Below, in pieces: positions 42,808-55,829 of a stretch of 64,000 bases of DNA (its first letter is position 1; each line of letters begins with the position of its first letter). The DNA comes from Platismatia glauca. Its lineage: Eukaryota; Ascomycota; Lecanoromycetes; Lecanorales; Parmeliaceae. The notes beneath the pieces are model-generated. The model made no database searches and was not told where the DNA came from. It saw nothing but the letters and a program-made list of their open reading frames with translations. The DNA lies in the NCBI GenBank assembly GCA_963556305.1, contig OY745778.1:186001-250000 (forward strand), in the 5' to 3' direction. Both the position numbers and the translations under genes were made by a program.

Positions 42808-43114
42808 CGGAGCCACTGTGGCGGAAGGATTGGGCAATGAAAGTGTAGAAGAGGAACGTCTGAAGTTTGTATCACGTGGCACTTATTTTGTGCCGGAAGC
42901 CTGTATCACGATATCACGATATTACTGTCACATAATCACGATATCACAAATCCACGGCGCGGAAAAAAGGTGGTCTGGATCCCCCTCATATTCTCTCTTC
43001 ATCACATCTGAACGGATGCGACTATAGTTTGCTACGACTTTCCAAGGCCATTGGCACATATCATTCGTCCTGCGTTCTCAACATGCCTCTCAACCTGTTC
43101 GCGACGTCTCTCCA

Positions 43115-46100
43115 TTAGCACTCGGTGGCCAACAGAGAAGCCGGGCAGAATTGACTTTTCCTCGCGACCGTCATACCGACGGTCTCGAGGTTCGAACCGC
43201 CAGTGATATCGAAGATGGCCACGTCTGCGCTGAGCTCCTTTGCGAAATAGTTACGCAGTTCGACCGCGAGCAGCGAGTCTACACCGTAAGCGTGCGGCGG
43301 CTTCGAAGTATCTATATCCTCTGGAGAGATCGACAGTGCTCTTGATAATTTTTGTAGCAGGCCGTCGGTCACGGCGCTTGCGGCATCTTCGAGGGAAGCT
43401 GCGTTACGCAATAAGGCAGCGTAGTCAACCGCTCTCCCATTGCGGGATGTGGACGAGCCACTCAAACCTATTTGTCGCAGATGGAGGAATGTTCGTCTTT
43501 GCATCCAAGCGGGCTCGGTGAATCCCTTTTCAGCCATTGCAGCTGGCACCCCGGGCCCTATAATGGGTTGACATGAGTCTGCTGATCCTAGAGCCAGAGC
43601 TGGATTACAATGGTAGTCCAGCAAGGCGTGGAATTCCGCTTTAGTGATGGGTATCAGGTGTCCTTGCCCTGCGATACCTGCGGACAAAGTCACGCTTTCC
43701 GCGACCACGCCCTCGGACACCATCCAGCCTAGATCCAAGCTCGTGGCTTTCTCGCCTTGCATGATACGATGCCTTACCAAAGCATCCATGTATGTGTTTC
43801 CTGCAGCGTAGTTGGCTTGGCCACCAGTCCCGACTATACCAGAAATGGATGAAAAGCAGATGAAGAAATCCATTCCGTGAGGCAGTAAAGTATGGAGATT
43901 CCAGGACCCTCGGACTTTAGGCTCAATACTGAGTTTCCACTCCTCGATAGTCATATTTTCGAAAACACCGTCCTTATGCGATATCAGCATAAGCATACAT
44001 CTTGGTGTTCTGAAGGACGTACCTTTAAAACCATAGACGCTTGAATAACACCCTTGATCGGCGGAAACAATTTGGCGCACTCGGTCACAACGGCCGATAG
44101 CGAAGCTAGATCAGTCACATCGCATGCCGGAGCGCTCACATGAACCCCCATGGTCTTCAAGTCTTCGATCAAAGCAACAGAGGTCTCGGATCGAACACCA
44201 GAGCGAGAGAGTAAGATTAGGTATTTCGCTCCCCGTCTTGCCATCCATCGTGCTGTGCTTCGTCCTAGACCTCCTAGACCACCGACAATTAGATAGGACG
44301 ATGCTTCCCCAAATTGGTAATCAGGTTTCGTTTGAAGAACGGTCTGCAACTGTCAGTTTAGACCCTTACAATATAAAAAGGCGACAGTGGAGGTTCGTAG
44401 GACGAACCGGAACAATGTCTTGCTTCCTCATTTCAATCGCCATCTTGCCAGAATTTTGCCCGCTTTGGAAATTTCGGAACGCGTTTTCAACTTCGGCGAT
44501 GCCGAAAACCTGGAATGGCTGTGGTAGGAAGAATTTCTTCTCCGCCACCAAGGCCATGGTAGTCGAGAGGGCTGCATAGATGATTGATGGTCTCTCCCTC
44601 ATGATCATCACCAAGTCGACGGATGAAAATGACACATTTTTGCGAAATTGCCACATTGGGAGACTCTCATGAGAGTAGATGTCCCGTTTCCCAAGTTCTA
44701 TAAATCGACCCAGCTGCAAATTTTGTCAGTACTAGTCAATGCCGGGAGCTCTGAGTACGCACGAATGCTATACATTCCCAGGATGCGCGGAGGCCGTCAC
44801 CTGCCAAGGAATTAAGGACGACATCTACTCCTCGACCTTTTGTCGTCCGCATAATCCCCTGAGCAAACGTAGTGTTCCTACTGTAGAATATATGGTCTTC
44901 GGGTATACCATATAAATCCATCACTAATTTCTTCTTCTTGTCAGAGCCAACAGTAACATACACCTCAGCACCAAGGTACTTTGAAACCTGGATCGCAGCT
45001 TGACCCGTCCCTCCAGCACCAGCATGGATAAGGATTGATTCTCCTTGCTGAAGACGTGCTGTATCGTGGAGCGCAATCCATGCTGTACAGAATACAACTG
45101 GTAGAGCGCTAGCTTCTGCAAAGGTCAATCCATCAGGAAGTCTCGTAACGCATTGAGTTGGAGCTCGTGTGTACGTTTGGTAAGTGTTTAGGGTCAGGGA
45201 GGCCACACGATCGCCTGGCGCAAACGAGCACCCTGGTCCAACTCTGCTCACGACACCGGCGCATTCGCCTCCAAGGATCTTGTTGTCGACCTGACCTAGA
45301 GCAGTCAAACAGTCTAAGAAATTGACACCAGTAGACTCGACCCTGATCTCAAGCTCTCCAGAAGCCAAATCCTGAGCGGGCACGGCTTCCAGAAATTGCA
45401 GAGAATCAAGCGAGCCTGGTGAAGCTATATGCAAGGTCAACGGTGGACAATGTCCGAACTTTTGCATCTTGTTTTGGTGCGATCTGGTCTTGCTGAAAAC
45501 GGCATCGTCGAGATCGCTGGCTTCCACGACTCTACCAATCTCAAGTCTTCCGTCCTTTTCGATGAACTCAGGCTCGAAGTCGTCCGGAGATTGACACAAG
45601 ATGTGGTCAAGCACTCGGCGGATGTGAGCAACATTGTTTATTGCTCGGTCTTCACCGCCTAGGATACCATTCTCAAGCGCCAAAGTAACAAACATAAGCT
45701 TGTCGTATTCCGTCCGAGAGACTCGCGCAAGGCCTTCTATCAAGTGGAGTTGCGGTTTGTCATTGAGTCTGCCACCACCTCCGGTGACCCAAAGGAGCCC
45801 TAGGGCCGTCGCTAAGACGCGCTGTAGCGTTGCAAGACTTTTCTCTCCCAGGTTGGAGAGTAGCGATGTTTCCAGTTCGACGAGAAAGAGGTAGAAAGTA
45901 TCCGCAACGTCGGCCGAAGAAGCGACTTGGTCCAAGGACAAGATATGACAGTTCACCCCGCAACTGGATAGAAAGTAGTGTTTGAGTTCAGTAGCAATAC
46001 TCAGTTGCGGAGAGCTTTGTTGATCCACGATGATGGTCGCGTTCCGGAAGGACTTTCGTTCCAGAGAAGTGCTGGTCTTCAATAATTGTGAGGGCTCAGT

Positions 46101-49100
46101 AATCGTAGCCGTTGAAATCATAATGGTGTACTCATGGCATCGGTCGTCAATATAATCAGGTATTTCAAGATCGGCTCCGGAGAAGCCAGTTCGGTGGAAA
46201 AGATCGTCCCATTCTTTGATGGAGATGCAGGGTCCCCCTTGCCGATAGCCTTCCTCGCCTTCAGGATGTTGTCAGCACTTCTTCAACACTTTTCTTTTCG
46301 GAGACTCACTCAGCCACCATCCAGGCAGCAGCCCGAAAGCGAACCTGGCCCGTAGGACGTCTTGAGTGACTTCAAACACTACAATCTTCCCCCCACTACT
46401 GACAGTCAGTACTTCCTTAGAACTGTAGACAGCATGATGATGGTGACGAGCCAGGTTTGATGGGGGACCTACGGCTTGAGGAGTGCTCGAGCGTTACGCA
46501 TTGTGACCTCCAAGTTTTTTGTAGCGTGGAGGACCTGTCGCACTATGATCAGTGTGTCATTAATCTCAGGAATTGGTGACTCACGCTGGCAGCAATGATC
46601 AGATCATAAGTCCCTGTTTCGAATCCTTGCTTGGAAGGATCAGCCTCGATGTCCAAGACCCTAAACCGCATTTTTCCATGACTTTGCTCATATCTGGCCG
46701 CCGCTGACTCAAAAAACGCTGGCGAAATATCGGTATAGTCGTATTGAGTACAAGCGAGGGTGCGCGCATCCCCTCCTTCATGACTCAAAGCGTTGAAGAT
46801 AAAGTCCGTTGTTGCCCCAGTCCCTGCCCCAATCTCCAATATCCGAAGCCCCGGATTCTTGTGGGAAATTGCGGCAAGGTACCGATTGAGTGGCTCATAA
46901 CAAATGACGTCCTTGTTGATGTCCCTGTAGAATTGTGGAACAGAATCATCTTGAAACATAAAGGTGAGAGGGTCCAGTTGTCCCTTCAGAATCTGAGGCA
47001 ATTGTCTTCCTATTTTTACAAAGAAGCTTCCTTGCTTTGTAGACTCCACTTGGCTAATAAGGTGTTCCTTGTACTCAGTGTCTTCCAGGAGGTTTTTCCA
47101 CTTTAAGTGGTTACTGGACAAGGTTGGCAATGATCCGGCCTGGAATCGGTCGACTTGGAATCTCGACCATTCTATGTATCGGCGGAGATGGGGTGTAGTT
47201 CTGTGCAAGTCCTCCTCCGCTAGCGCATCTAAAGCATCAGACATGAATTTGATCAAGAGGAAACCAAGGTCTTCGTAGAAATGAACGTCCGAAGTTGTCC
47301 GATTAGGCCTCGTACTCTCGCAATATTCTAGTACCTCTTGATGGGTAAGCAAATCTAGATCAGGCTTCCAAGAAAACCTGTAGCAGAGTCGCTTCTTGAG
47401 GTTCTGGGATTGCGTCACAGCTTCTCGTGTGGCCACTGTCGTGATCTCTGTGTTCTCTAATAATACCAGAACATCATCGGTGGTCTCATCCATGGCAAAC
47501 ATACTTCCAGTGGCTTTACGCCTACCCGAGAAGGCTCCTCGAGCGTGAGCTTTGACCGTGTTAGTAGATGGGTGACTGATGCCTCGACCTGTTATCCATA
47601 GCTTGCCAATTCGTGTCGGCATGACTGTTGGAATATCTTTTTCGGTACCCTTCGAAAGTGCAACGACCACCAACTGAAAGAGAGCGTCAAGAGTGGCAGG
47701 ATGGATGATATGGGTCTGTGCAGACCAGTGGAAGACTCCCACTTTCCCGTTCGCAACGTCTTCATCATAAGAGAGTTGTTGAAGAGCTTGGAAAGCATCA
47801 CCATAATCTAGCCCAATATGCTGCAAGTATTCGTACATGCGACGTTCGTCCACCGTTTTGCGGCACTTTCGGATACTTTCTTCAAGATCTTGACGGTGTT
47901 GATGTAGTCTGGCCCGTGCCTCTTTGCCTTTGTCGACTTCGGTCCCTTCTGCTTCATACTCAATCTGAATAATTCCTTGACATGCTTCGTTCCATTGGTC
48001 GCCGTTGCTTACATAGATCATGAATTCTGAGGATGAATCTTTGCTAGAAGAACCCCGTATAGGCCGAAGATGAAGCTGTGTTTCGGTTCCTTGGGGATCA
48101 CTTGTAATAATCATAGGGCTAGAAAAGGTGGCGTTCCGTATCGTATACCCTGCAACTATCTGACTGCCATCGGCCATCTGCTTTGCTGCTTCCAGGGCCA
48201 TGACCAACATTCCCGCAGCTGGATAGACGACGGTCCCATTGACCTGAACAGGATGTCAGTGACTACGTCTATCATTAATTACCATTTCTTTTTACCTTGT
48301 GATCCTCAATCCATGGCATTTCGGACGCTCGAATGTGCCTCCTCCATCGTGCTTGTAGAGGGTTCCAATCCGGGACAGGACTTCCTAATAGATCCAAGCG
48401 AGGATGCTTCCGAAGCCTGTAGCCTTCTTTGGAGAGCTTACTTTCACTCCAATACTCTCGTGCATGATCAAAAGGGTACTCTGGGAGGCTCGGTAGTACC
48501 ACATGTCCCTCGCTAAATTTTTTCCCTGGCTGATTGACTTCGCATACGTTCATAGGATAACCTAAACAGTGTAGATGGCCAACAGAGTCGAGCAAACTTT
48601 CCGTATCAGACACTGAACGTTTCAAGACGGAAGCGTATCTAATTGCGCTGTTGGAAGCCGAACTTATAATCTCTTTAATGGGGCCTTGCAACGCGCTGTG
48701 TGGGCCAATTTCCAGCAGGTCGGTCAATTGAGTCGTAGCTCGATTGGGCCTCAGCTTCTTACCAGACCCTTTCTGTGTGGTGTAGCAGATCTGTCCCACT
48801 GCGGCGGAAAACTTCACTTGCGAGACCATGTTGTCCACCCAGTATGTGCTCTGCTGGACCTCGCTAAGGTTGGTTTGTTTGCCTGTTACCGTGGATATCA
48901 TTACAGAGCTGGTGCTAGGCTGGTCCCCTTGCTCAAGGTCCCCGAGCAATGTCAGATAGTCTGCGGCTATCTCGGACATCTGTGGAGAGTGGTAAGCAAT
49001 ATTAACATGCAGCTTACGGGAAAAGACCGAGTCCCTGTCCAAGGCCGATGTTAACCTGTCAATTTGTGTCTTATTCCCAGTGAGTGTTACGCTCCTTGGG

Positions 49101-52000
49101 CTATTGACACAGCCGATTACCACATCCGTTATTCCTTTTAGATAGGGTTCAATACCTTCTTCCGATAATCCTACCGCTATCATGGCTCCCTGGTGTCGAC
49201 CCGATTCAATCAGATTTGTAGCACATTGGCCGCGGTAAAACGCCACTTTGCACGCAGATCGCTGTGAAAGGTACCCAACGCAGTAACTAGGAAGATTTAG
49301 CCCATGACTGCTTTGTACAGAGACAGAGCACTCACGCAGCTGCAATCTCACCCGAACTGTGTCCGATGACAGCAGAGGATACTATTCCAAAGCTTCGAAG
49401 GAGGTCCACAAGAGCGATTTGGACGGCAGTGCAGATAGGCTGACTGTATGCGGGATGATTGATGTTGGAAGTGGCCGCCTCCTTCGAAAGTTCGGCTTCA
49501 GATCGTCAACCAAGTACTAGTGCTATATAGGTCGAGTTCGTGGGGCGGGATTGATGGGGGACGGCCATAGCATCTCATCGATTCTCAATGAACACAGTGC
49601 CTCAGCGCAGGTCTCAAAGTCCTCGCCTGCGGCAGACCCGAAACCGAAGCCTCCCAGTATGTGATAAAGAGCAAGAGTGAAACATACCTTGAAGCGACCA
49701 CTGGCACCCGAGACCCTCAAAGTACATCTCCGACCTACGGAGACTGGCTCGAAAGACGGGGTAGCTTAAAAGATCCTTAGCCATTCCAGCAGATTGCGCA
49801 CCCTGCCCGGTGAATACATAACCCAGCTTGAGCATCCCTCCAATCCTCACAGCCTTTGACATTTTTACTCCCTGATGTGCAAGGTCAGCGACGGACTGCG
49901 CAACGACAAAAGATCTCCAACTGAAAGAAGTACGCCGGCTCGCGAGAGTGTAAGAAAGATCATCTAAATAGATAGTGGCCTCCTCTGCGTTCAAGGATGA
50001 AGCTACCTGGGATAAATGGTTACTATAGGCTTTCTCAAGTCGTTTCAACCCGTCTTCATCTGCCGCGGACCACACGAGCAATCTCGGGTTCGTATACGTA
50101 AGGCCTGTTTCCAAAATTCGCCCCTGCATCAGTAATGGCAATCGAGAGAGCGTCGAAAAGCTCCCTAGAGTCTCGATACAAGGTGGATCTTGCACGCTCC
50201 AATGGTTCCCAGTGAGCCCCTTGAGACGTAGAAAGTTGCATGCGTCGTCCATGACTACCTGACTATTCGATCCGCCGAATCCGAACGACATCACTGAAGC
50301 ACGACGAAGTCCCCTACTTGGCCAAGGTACCATATGCTGAGGAAACTAGTAACCATCAGCTAGAGTATAGATGATTGAACGACTCTCTCTCTACCTTGAT
50401 CCTGAGGAAGTTCGCATCGATGCTGGGATTCAGACTCTCAAAATTTGCATTTGGAGGGATGACAGCAGCCTCTAAGACTAATACTGTTTTTATGATACCC
50501 GCTACTCCGCTAGCACCTTCTAGATGGCCAATGTTCGATTTGACGGCACCTCTAGAAGTATTAGGTCAGTTAGGCCTGTATTCAAGTATGCGACGCTATA
50601 CGACGCATGAAAGGTTTGCGGAAGACTAGTCGCAGGATGCTTACATGTACATTGGCTCTTCAGAGCTTCGAAAGTCTCGAAAAGCTGTACCAATAGCGCT
50701 AGCTTCGACGGGGTCTCCAATCTTCACTGCCATTAGGAAACGGGCTCTGCTTGTCAAGGTTGGGTTTGGACTAGACTTACAGCCGTACCAGTACCGTGAG
50801 CCTCAACGTACCTTGTTGGCCCCAATTCCAACCCAGCTTTTTCGTATGTTTCTCTAATCAAGCGCAGTTGAGACTTTGCGCTTGGCTGCGTTATTCCCGG
50901 TGTATGGCCGTCCTGGTTCGAGCCTGTAGCCCGAACAACAGCGCGTATGGTATCTCCGTCGGATAGGGCATCTGTGAGTCGTTTGAGCAAGATTACAGCA
51001 AACCCTTCACCTCTACCATAGCCATTTGCCCGATCGTCAAAACTAAAACTACGACTGTCTGGGGAGACAAAATTCATATTGGACAATGGCAAAGACATAT
51101 CAAGCGCAAGTGCTATGCTAGCGCCGCCCACCAATGCCTGTATAAAGTTTAGAACGCCTTCACCTTGACCTAGGGTGTTCATAGTCTCGGAGTATCATAC
51201 CATGTCTGCATTACCACTCCGGAGACCCTGACAAGCAAGATCAAACGCCATCATGCTACTTGAGCAAGCGGAGTCCACATTGACACACGGACCGGTGAAG
51301 TTTAAAAACCAACTCAGGCGGGCTGCAAGCATACTAGGTGCTACCCCTGTCGCCACATATGTGGGAAGGCTGCTATGGTCTCTGGCGACAGCTTGTCGAT
51401 AGTCATCCGTGAAACAGCCGGTATGAACTGATGTATTGGAGCCAGCAGCTTTCTCTACAGGTATGCCAGCTAATCTCAGGTTAGAATCAGCTGTTAATGT
51501 GGGTCATAGTGAGGAGAATCACCATTTTCAAGAGCTCTGTACGCAGTTTCGAGGAGCAGGCGCTGTTGCGGGTCCATGGCCGCTGCCTCGGCTGAGGTGA
51601 TGGAGAAGAATGGAGCGTCAAAATATCCTAAGGGCTCTTCGAGGAAATGACCGCCTCGGAAAGGGATCTGGTGAAACAGTTGTTAGCAACTGATGACAAG
51701 GGAGGTCGTAGGGTTCTGCACTGTATCGAGTCTCTTGCTATCCGGATGGTAGAAGGCGTCAATGTTGAGTCGATCTCTTGGCCATTCAGTCATCGCACAT
51801 CTCTTTTCCCTCAGCACTTGCCAGAATGCATCCGGAGTCGTCGCCTCTTGGGGAAATTTGAAAGAGAAGCCAACGACGGCAATGGGCTCCATCTTGTCCG
51901 AATCTGGGCTGCTATCGCTATAGGTTATCGCCGTGGGCCGAAGGGATTGAGTATCATTCAGGATGCCATCAACGCCGTCTTGAAGAGCTGTGGGCGCCAT
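43115..52000 (-). CDS. Highly reducing polyketide synthase (KS-AT-DH-MT-ER-KR-ACP)
   Basis: Sixteen exons on the minus strand: 52000-51722, 51667-51523, 51469-51201, 51137-50781, 50721-50645, 50551-50395, 50336-49688, 49495-49336, 49286-48296, 48243-46585, 46534-46473, 46395-46310, 46258-44763, 44713-44408, 44343-44023, 43972-43115; 2623 aa. KS: active Cys in VDSACSSS, His in EAHGTGTA and KSNIGHLEG. AT: FTGQGAQSAG, nucleophile GHSSGE. DH: His in EDHK-VNGT-VYP (HX3GX4P), Asp in HPATLDALFQ. C-methyltransferase: LEIGAGTGATT. ER: HAGAGGTGQAA. KR: VGGLGGLGRS, with FSSISG and NYAAGN. ACP: YGVDSLLAVE. All catalytic motifs look intact, so a methyl-branched, highly reduced chain is expected. No thioesterase or reductase follows the ACP; release probably needs a partner, and the FSH hydrolase starts divergently 759 bp away. 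Most introns are 49-64 bp; one in AT is 192 bp. Confidence 0.97.
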
Positions 52001-52759
52001 TGAGCAATAAGACGGAAGTGAATTTGGTTTGCAAATTGTGTGAGAAAGAATAAAATGGTCATCTGACTGCTAAGTACGCGATCAATCAGGATAATTTGAC
52101 TGTATTTGACATATATATTGAAAGATAAAGTAAGGCTACTATGTAATCTAACACGAGGCTGTGCTTGGCTATTTGGCTTTTGTGACAGTGGATGCTGCGA
52201 AGGTAATAGGAAGAGGTACCAATACACCATTGCATACCTTTTCGCGATGCAAGACAGCCTGTCAACCTGCACCTACTCCTTCGGCCGAATTGCCAGACAC
52301 AGAGCCAGGCTGACATGAGTTGACTTTGCCATGCCGGAGCTGAAACAAGAGTCGTGTACTAAAGTACCTGCATCTGAAGCACATATTCGGTTTCGATATT
52401 GCGCGAAGCTGATTGCGTACAGCTTGAAATGTTAAAGAAGGCTGAACGGACAAGCGACTTGTCAATACTCCAATGAGCGATTAAGCTTCCCATATCCTCT
52501 TTCGCGCGATCCTTCGACCATGCAAGCCCGTTAATCCTGCGTCTGATCCTAGCTCGGGCGCGTAGGTGATCGTCGCCGATTGGGTCTGTTACATGGGCCG
52601 CGGAGCACACGTTGGGGGTTATTGGACGGCTCTTTCCGCGAAACTAATATTTCTTCGTGAGCATCATCATTCATCAGCGCCCGTTCTCCACCACTCTTTG
52701 CTGCATCTACGAAACAAGCTCAGCCCTGAAATACACATTTGGCGTTCACCATCCCGGCG
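52001..52759. promoter_or_regulatory. Bidirectional promoter region, PKS / serine hydrolase
   Basis: A 759-bp spacer separates the divergent start codons of the HR-PKS (52000, minus) and the FSH hydrolase (52760, plus). Divergent arrangement suggests co-regulation. It contains no recognisable gene and no clear palindromic CGG-type binding site that I can defend by eye. Confidence 0.5.
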
Positions 52760-53619
52760 ATGCGTTTCCTTTGTCTGCACGGCAAAGGCACGAACAGTAA
52801 AGTACAGCTCCTTCCCAAGAACGGGGAATGCAGACTAAAACTTTATTCCTCTCGAACAGATCTTTGAGCTGCAGACAGGTAGGTGACAGTCCTCAAAACG
52901 CGCGTCCCAAACAAGCAGTCCGTCCGAGGCAGTCTCTCACTGACTGTAGCTGCATTACGTTACGAACTTGGTGAAGGACATGTCTACGATTTTGTCGAAG
53001 GATCCGTCCCCTGCGACCCGGCTCCGGGTAAGCCGTAATCTCCAACATGCATCACCCTGGCACACAATACGCTCAGTGCATTGGCTAATACGACCTAGGG
53101 ATCACTTCCATCTCTTCGACGGATGACGAATTCTGTGCTTATTTTAGTGAAGCGTCTCTAGCAAGTTGTCGGGAAGTCTTGGAGGATCTAGATGCCTACA
53201 TCCTTTCGGCGGGTCCTTTTGATGCTGTCATGGCATTTTCAATGGGCGCATCACTCGCAGCCACGCTCATGGTCCGCAATGTCCAGCAGCACCTCGACCC
53301 TCCATTTGGATGTGCCGTCTTTTTTTGCGGTGGTACCCCTGCCGATCCTTCGGCTCTGATTCGGGATGAGGCCAGGCTTCTCAGCTACGCCACCGATGGA
53401 GAGATTATTGGTGTGCCTACTGCGCATATTTGGGGTGGATGTGACCCCAGAAATCCCTCGTATGGTCCGGTACTTAGCCAGCTATGCCGGACCAACTTGA
53501 AGTCGATCTTCATTCATGAGGGTGGCCATGAGATCCCAGGCTCTGGAGACAGAGCTGCACTCGCGAAAACTGTGGAATGCATTCAGAAAACGATCAACAG
53601 AGCTCTTAACTATCATTAG
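52760..53619 (+). CDS. FSH-type serine hydrolase (possible trans-acting PKS release enzyme)
   Basis: Four exons, 52760-52801, 52860-52878 (a 19-bp micro-exon), 52950-53027 and 53099-53619, give 219 aa, a usual size for the FSH1 family. It begins MRFLCLHGKGTNSK. Motifs: nucleophile elbow AFSMGAS (Ser about 94; the position before Phe is Ala rather than the common Gly), the acid probably in WGGCDPRN, and His in EGGHEIPG (about 188), giving a full Ser-Asp-His triad. In the lovastatin pathway the related hydrolase LovG releases the product of a thioesterase-less HR-PKS; by analogy this enzyme may free the chain from the adjacent PKS. That is inference from family and position. Tail-to-tail with the MFS gene (226 bp apart). 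Confidence 0.92.
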
Positions 53620-53845
53620 CTAGCCGGTATTGCCTGAAAGGCACGAGAAAAACTACATGACGGTCTACAGCATCGCTCTGCTTTGATCGTCACATAGCAG
53701 TGTATTCTGTAACAGCCACTATGGAGCCATATATGTGTAGAGTCAAGATCATGGACGCTTGCTCAGGATCGAAATGGTCGCCTCGAACCAACAATGAGAC
53801 TGCTTCGGCGCTCAATTTGTACTCATCGATATGTTGGGCTCGGGA

Positions 53846-55829
53846 TCAGATGTAAATTTGTTTTCTCTGCCACATCAGAAAGGTCACTGGTAGCTGTGCC
53901 GCAGAGAATCCTATCATGATCCGCATCTGTAAATTATAGCCTTGCGCAAAAACCGTCTTTGCGATATCTGCCGTTTCGGGCGTCAGGGTGGCGAAGGCCT
54001 TTGTCGTCTGTAACAGAGCATCAATCTGAGCCGAGGACAGACGTTCCGCCAAATGACTTTTAATATAGGTATTCATCGCTGTAGTTACGACTGCGAGACC
54101 TATCGCGCCACCCATAGTACGGAACTGTATCGTAGCACTCATTGCAACAGCTAAGAACATGTGAGCGTGCATCGGATAGAATTAAATCGGGTCACTGACA
54201 TTTGTCTCTTTTTTCCACAACGAACGGAGTCATGAGTATCAAGCAAGCGAGGTTGATTCCAACTGCGAAGCCCGCAATCACCTCGTAGCCGTACTGAGCT
54301 TTGTCTATACCCTGCGAAGTCGGACTCACGCTGAGCAGGGTAAACCCTACGATCTGTATTGCGGAGCCACCCAGCATCAAATAGATTGGAGGTATCTTTG
54401 CTTTGCCTGCCAAGCCCGCAGCTAAACCGGATCCGATCGGGCTTGAAATTGCAAATGGCAAGAGCCGGACGCCAGCTCCAAGTGGTGACAGGCCATAGAC
54501 AGCTTGAAATTTCAATGGTATCTGGATGACCGCAACCGTGAAGGGCGCTCCGGTGAGAAACATGTCCCTAGGCCCATAGTGAGCAATTTATCCCAGTATT
54601 TGGATGGGAGAGATGAGTACACTAGCAGCGCCATGCAAACCCGGCTCTCTACGAACCTCCAAGGAAATACTGGCTCCCGTAAACCTTCCATATGCGTGAT
54701 TTTCCTGGACCAAGCCAGAAAGGCAATCCAAGATACTGCGGACACAACCAATACCGCTATAATAAAAGCCGAATGCCATTGATATTGAACGCCAGCTTCC
54801 TCGAAAGCTGTCACCAGAAAAACTGTTGCCGATAGTAGAAGTGTTGTACCCACAAAGTCCGCTCTGAGTAGTTGGGCCCTGAGAGAACTTCGCCTCAATG
54901 TTTGCGTTTGATGCAATGATGGGGGAATGCCATGATGTGGAAAATTCCTCGGAATAGTGATGAGGACTAGAATTATCGAAACGGCGCCCGCGGGTACACT
55001 GTGGAGAGAGTCATTGCAGTATTCTTCCAATGAATTGATTTGCACCCACTTTATCAAAAACACCCATCTCCACGATGTATAGTTGTTGATGACCCCTCCC
55101 AGGAGGGGTCCAAGCAGCAGCGCAGTCGCAAAGACCGCGGAGAGCATACTTGTATATGGCGCAAACTTCTCGGATGGTACCATCTCGAAGAAGATGACGA
55201 ACACTAAAGAATACGTACCTGCACCACCTATGCCTTGCAACGCTCGAAAAATGATACTAGACACGTATGAACAATCGACGGGCAGTCTGTGGATTCAAAG
55301 GGATCTTACAGTTGATTGATAGTCTGAGCAGCTCCACACGCACCAGAAAATGTCACGAAAAAGCAGAGCGATATTACAATGAGCAATTTACGGCCGAAGA
55401 TATCGCTGAACTTTGCCGAGATGATCAGAAACCCTGCCCCAACGGTGAGCAAGCAGTCAGAGTAGAGACCAGAGCTGTGATACCAGTGTAAGTCAGCATA
55501 TATGCTGTGACTATCCAACTTCCTCGATTGAAACCCTGTAGGTCGTCCGTTATGGCCACGAGCGACGTTGCAACAATAGAGACCTCCAGACTCGCAAGAA
55601 AAACCGCCAGAGATAGACTTGAGCGACCGCCGTCAGCCCACACATGGCCAGACTTGGAAGAGGAAGAAGCTCACGCTATGGTCACTGCAACAAGTTGCCA
55701 CCCTCTAAGATAATTTGTAGTCACATCGCTTGCTTCATTGACTCCTACCGATTCTTTTCCATCTGGGGTTTGAAGGGCTTCGATCGACTTTCCTGGTCCA
55801 GCCTCGATTCGGAGCTCATTGTCTGCCAT
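53846..55829 (-). CDS. MFS transporter, DHA2 (14-TM) drug:H+ antiporter type
   Basis: Seven exons on the minus strand (55829-55675, 55617-55484, 55433-55310, 55256-55050, 54998-54621, 54567-54200, 54150-53846) give 556 aa, the usual length for the 14-helix DHA2 family. Visible landmarks are the first helix VFLASLEVSIVATSLVAI, loop 2-3 KFSDIFGRK (motif A type), FRALQGIGGAG, LLLGPLLGGV and SWRWVFLINVPAG, then FPWRF before the second half (GAPFTVAVIQIPL, PIGSGLAAGL). Cluster-borne DHA2 pumps commonly export the toxic product or give self-protection, so this is probably the exporter of the polyketide pathway. The reading frame is intact; the tail ends WQRKQIYI. Confidence 0.94.

Noticed and set aside
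42598..42882. Full-length zinc-cluster gene starting at 42882
   Set aside because: The codon there is GTG; the first in-frame ATG is at 42807, and the frame ends at a splice donor without a second exon.
43180..43200. GGTTCGAACC resembling a tRNA B box
   Set aside because: It lies inside the ACP-end coding exon of the PKS and has no A box or cloverleaf around it.
51138..51200. Extra residues after the PKS active-site cysteine region, resembling an insertion
   Set aside because: The segment starts with GTATGA and ends TATACAG; removing it as a 63-bp intron restores the normal KS sequence.
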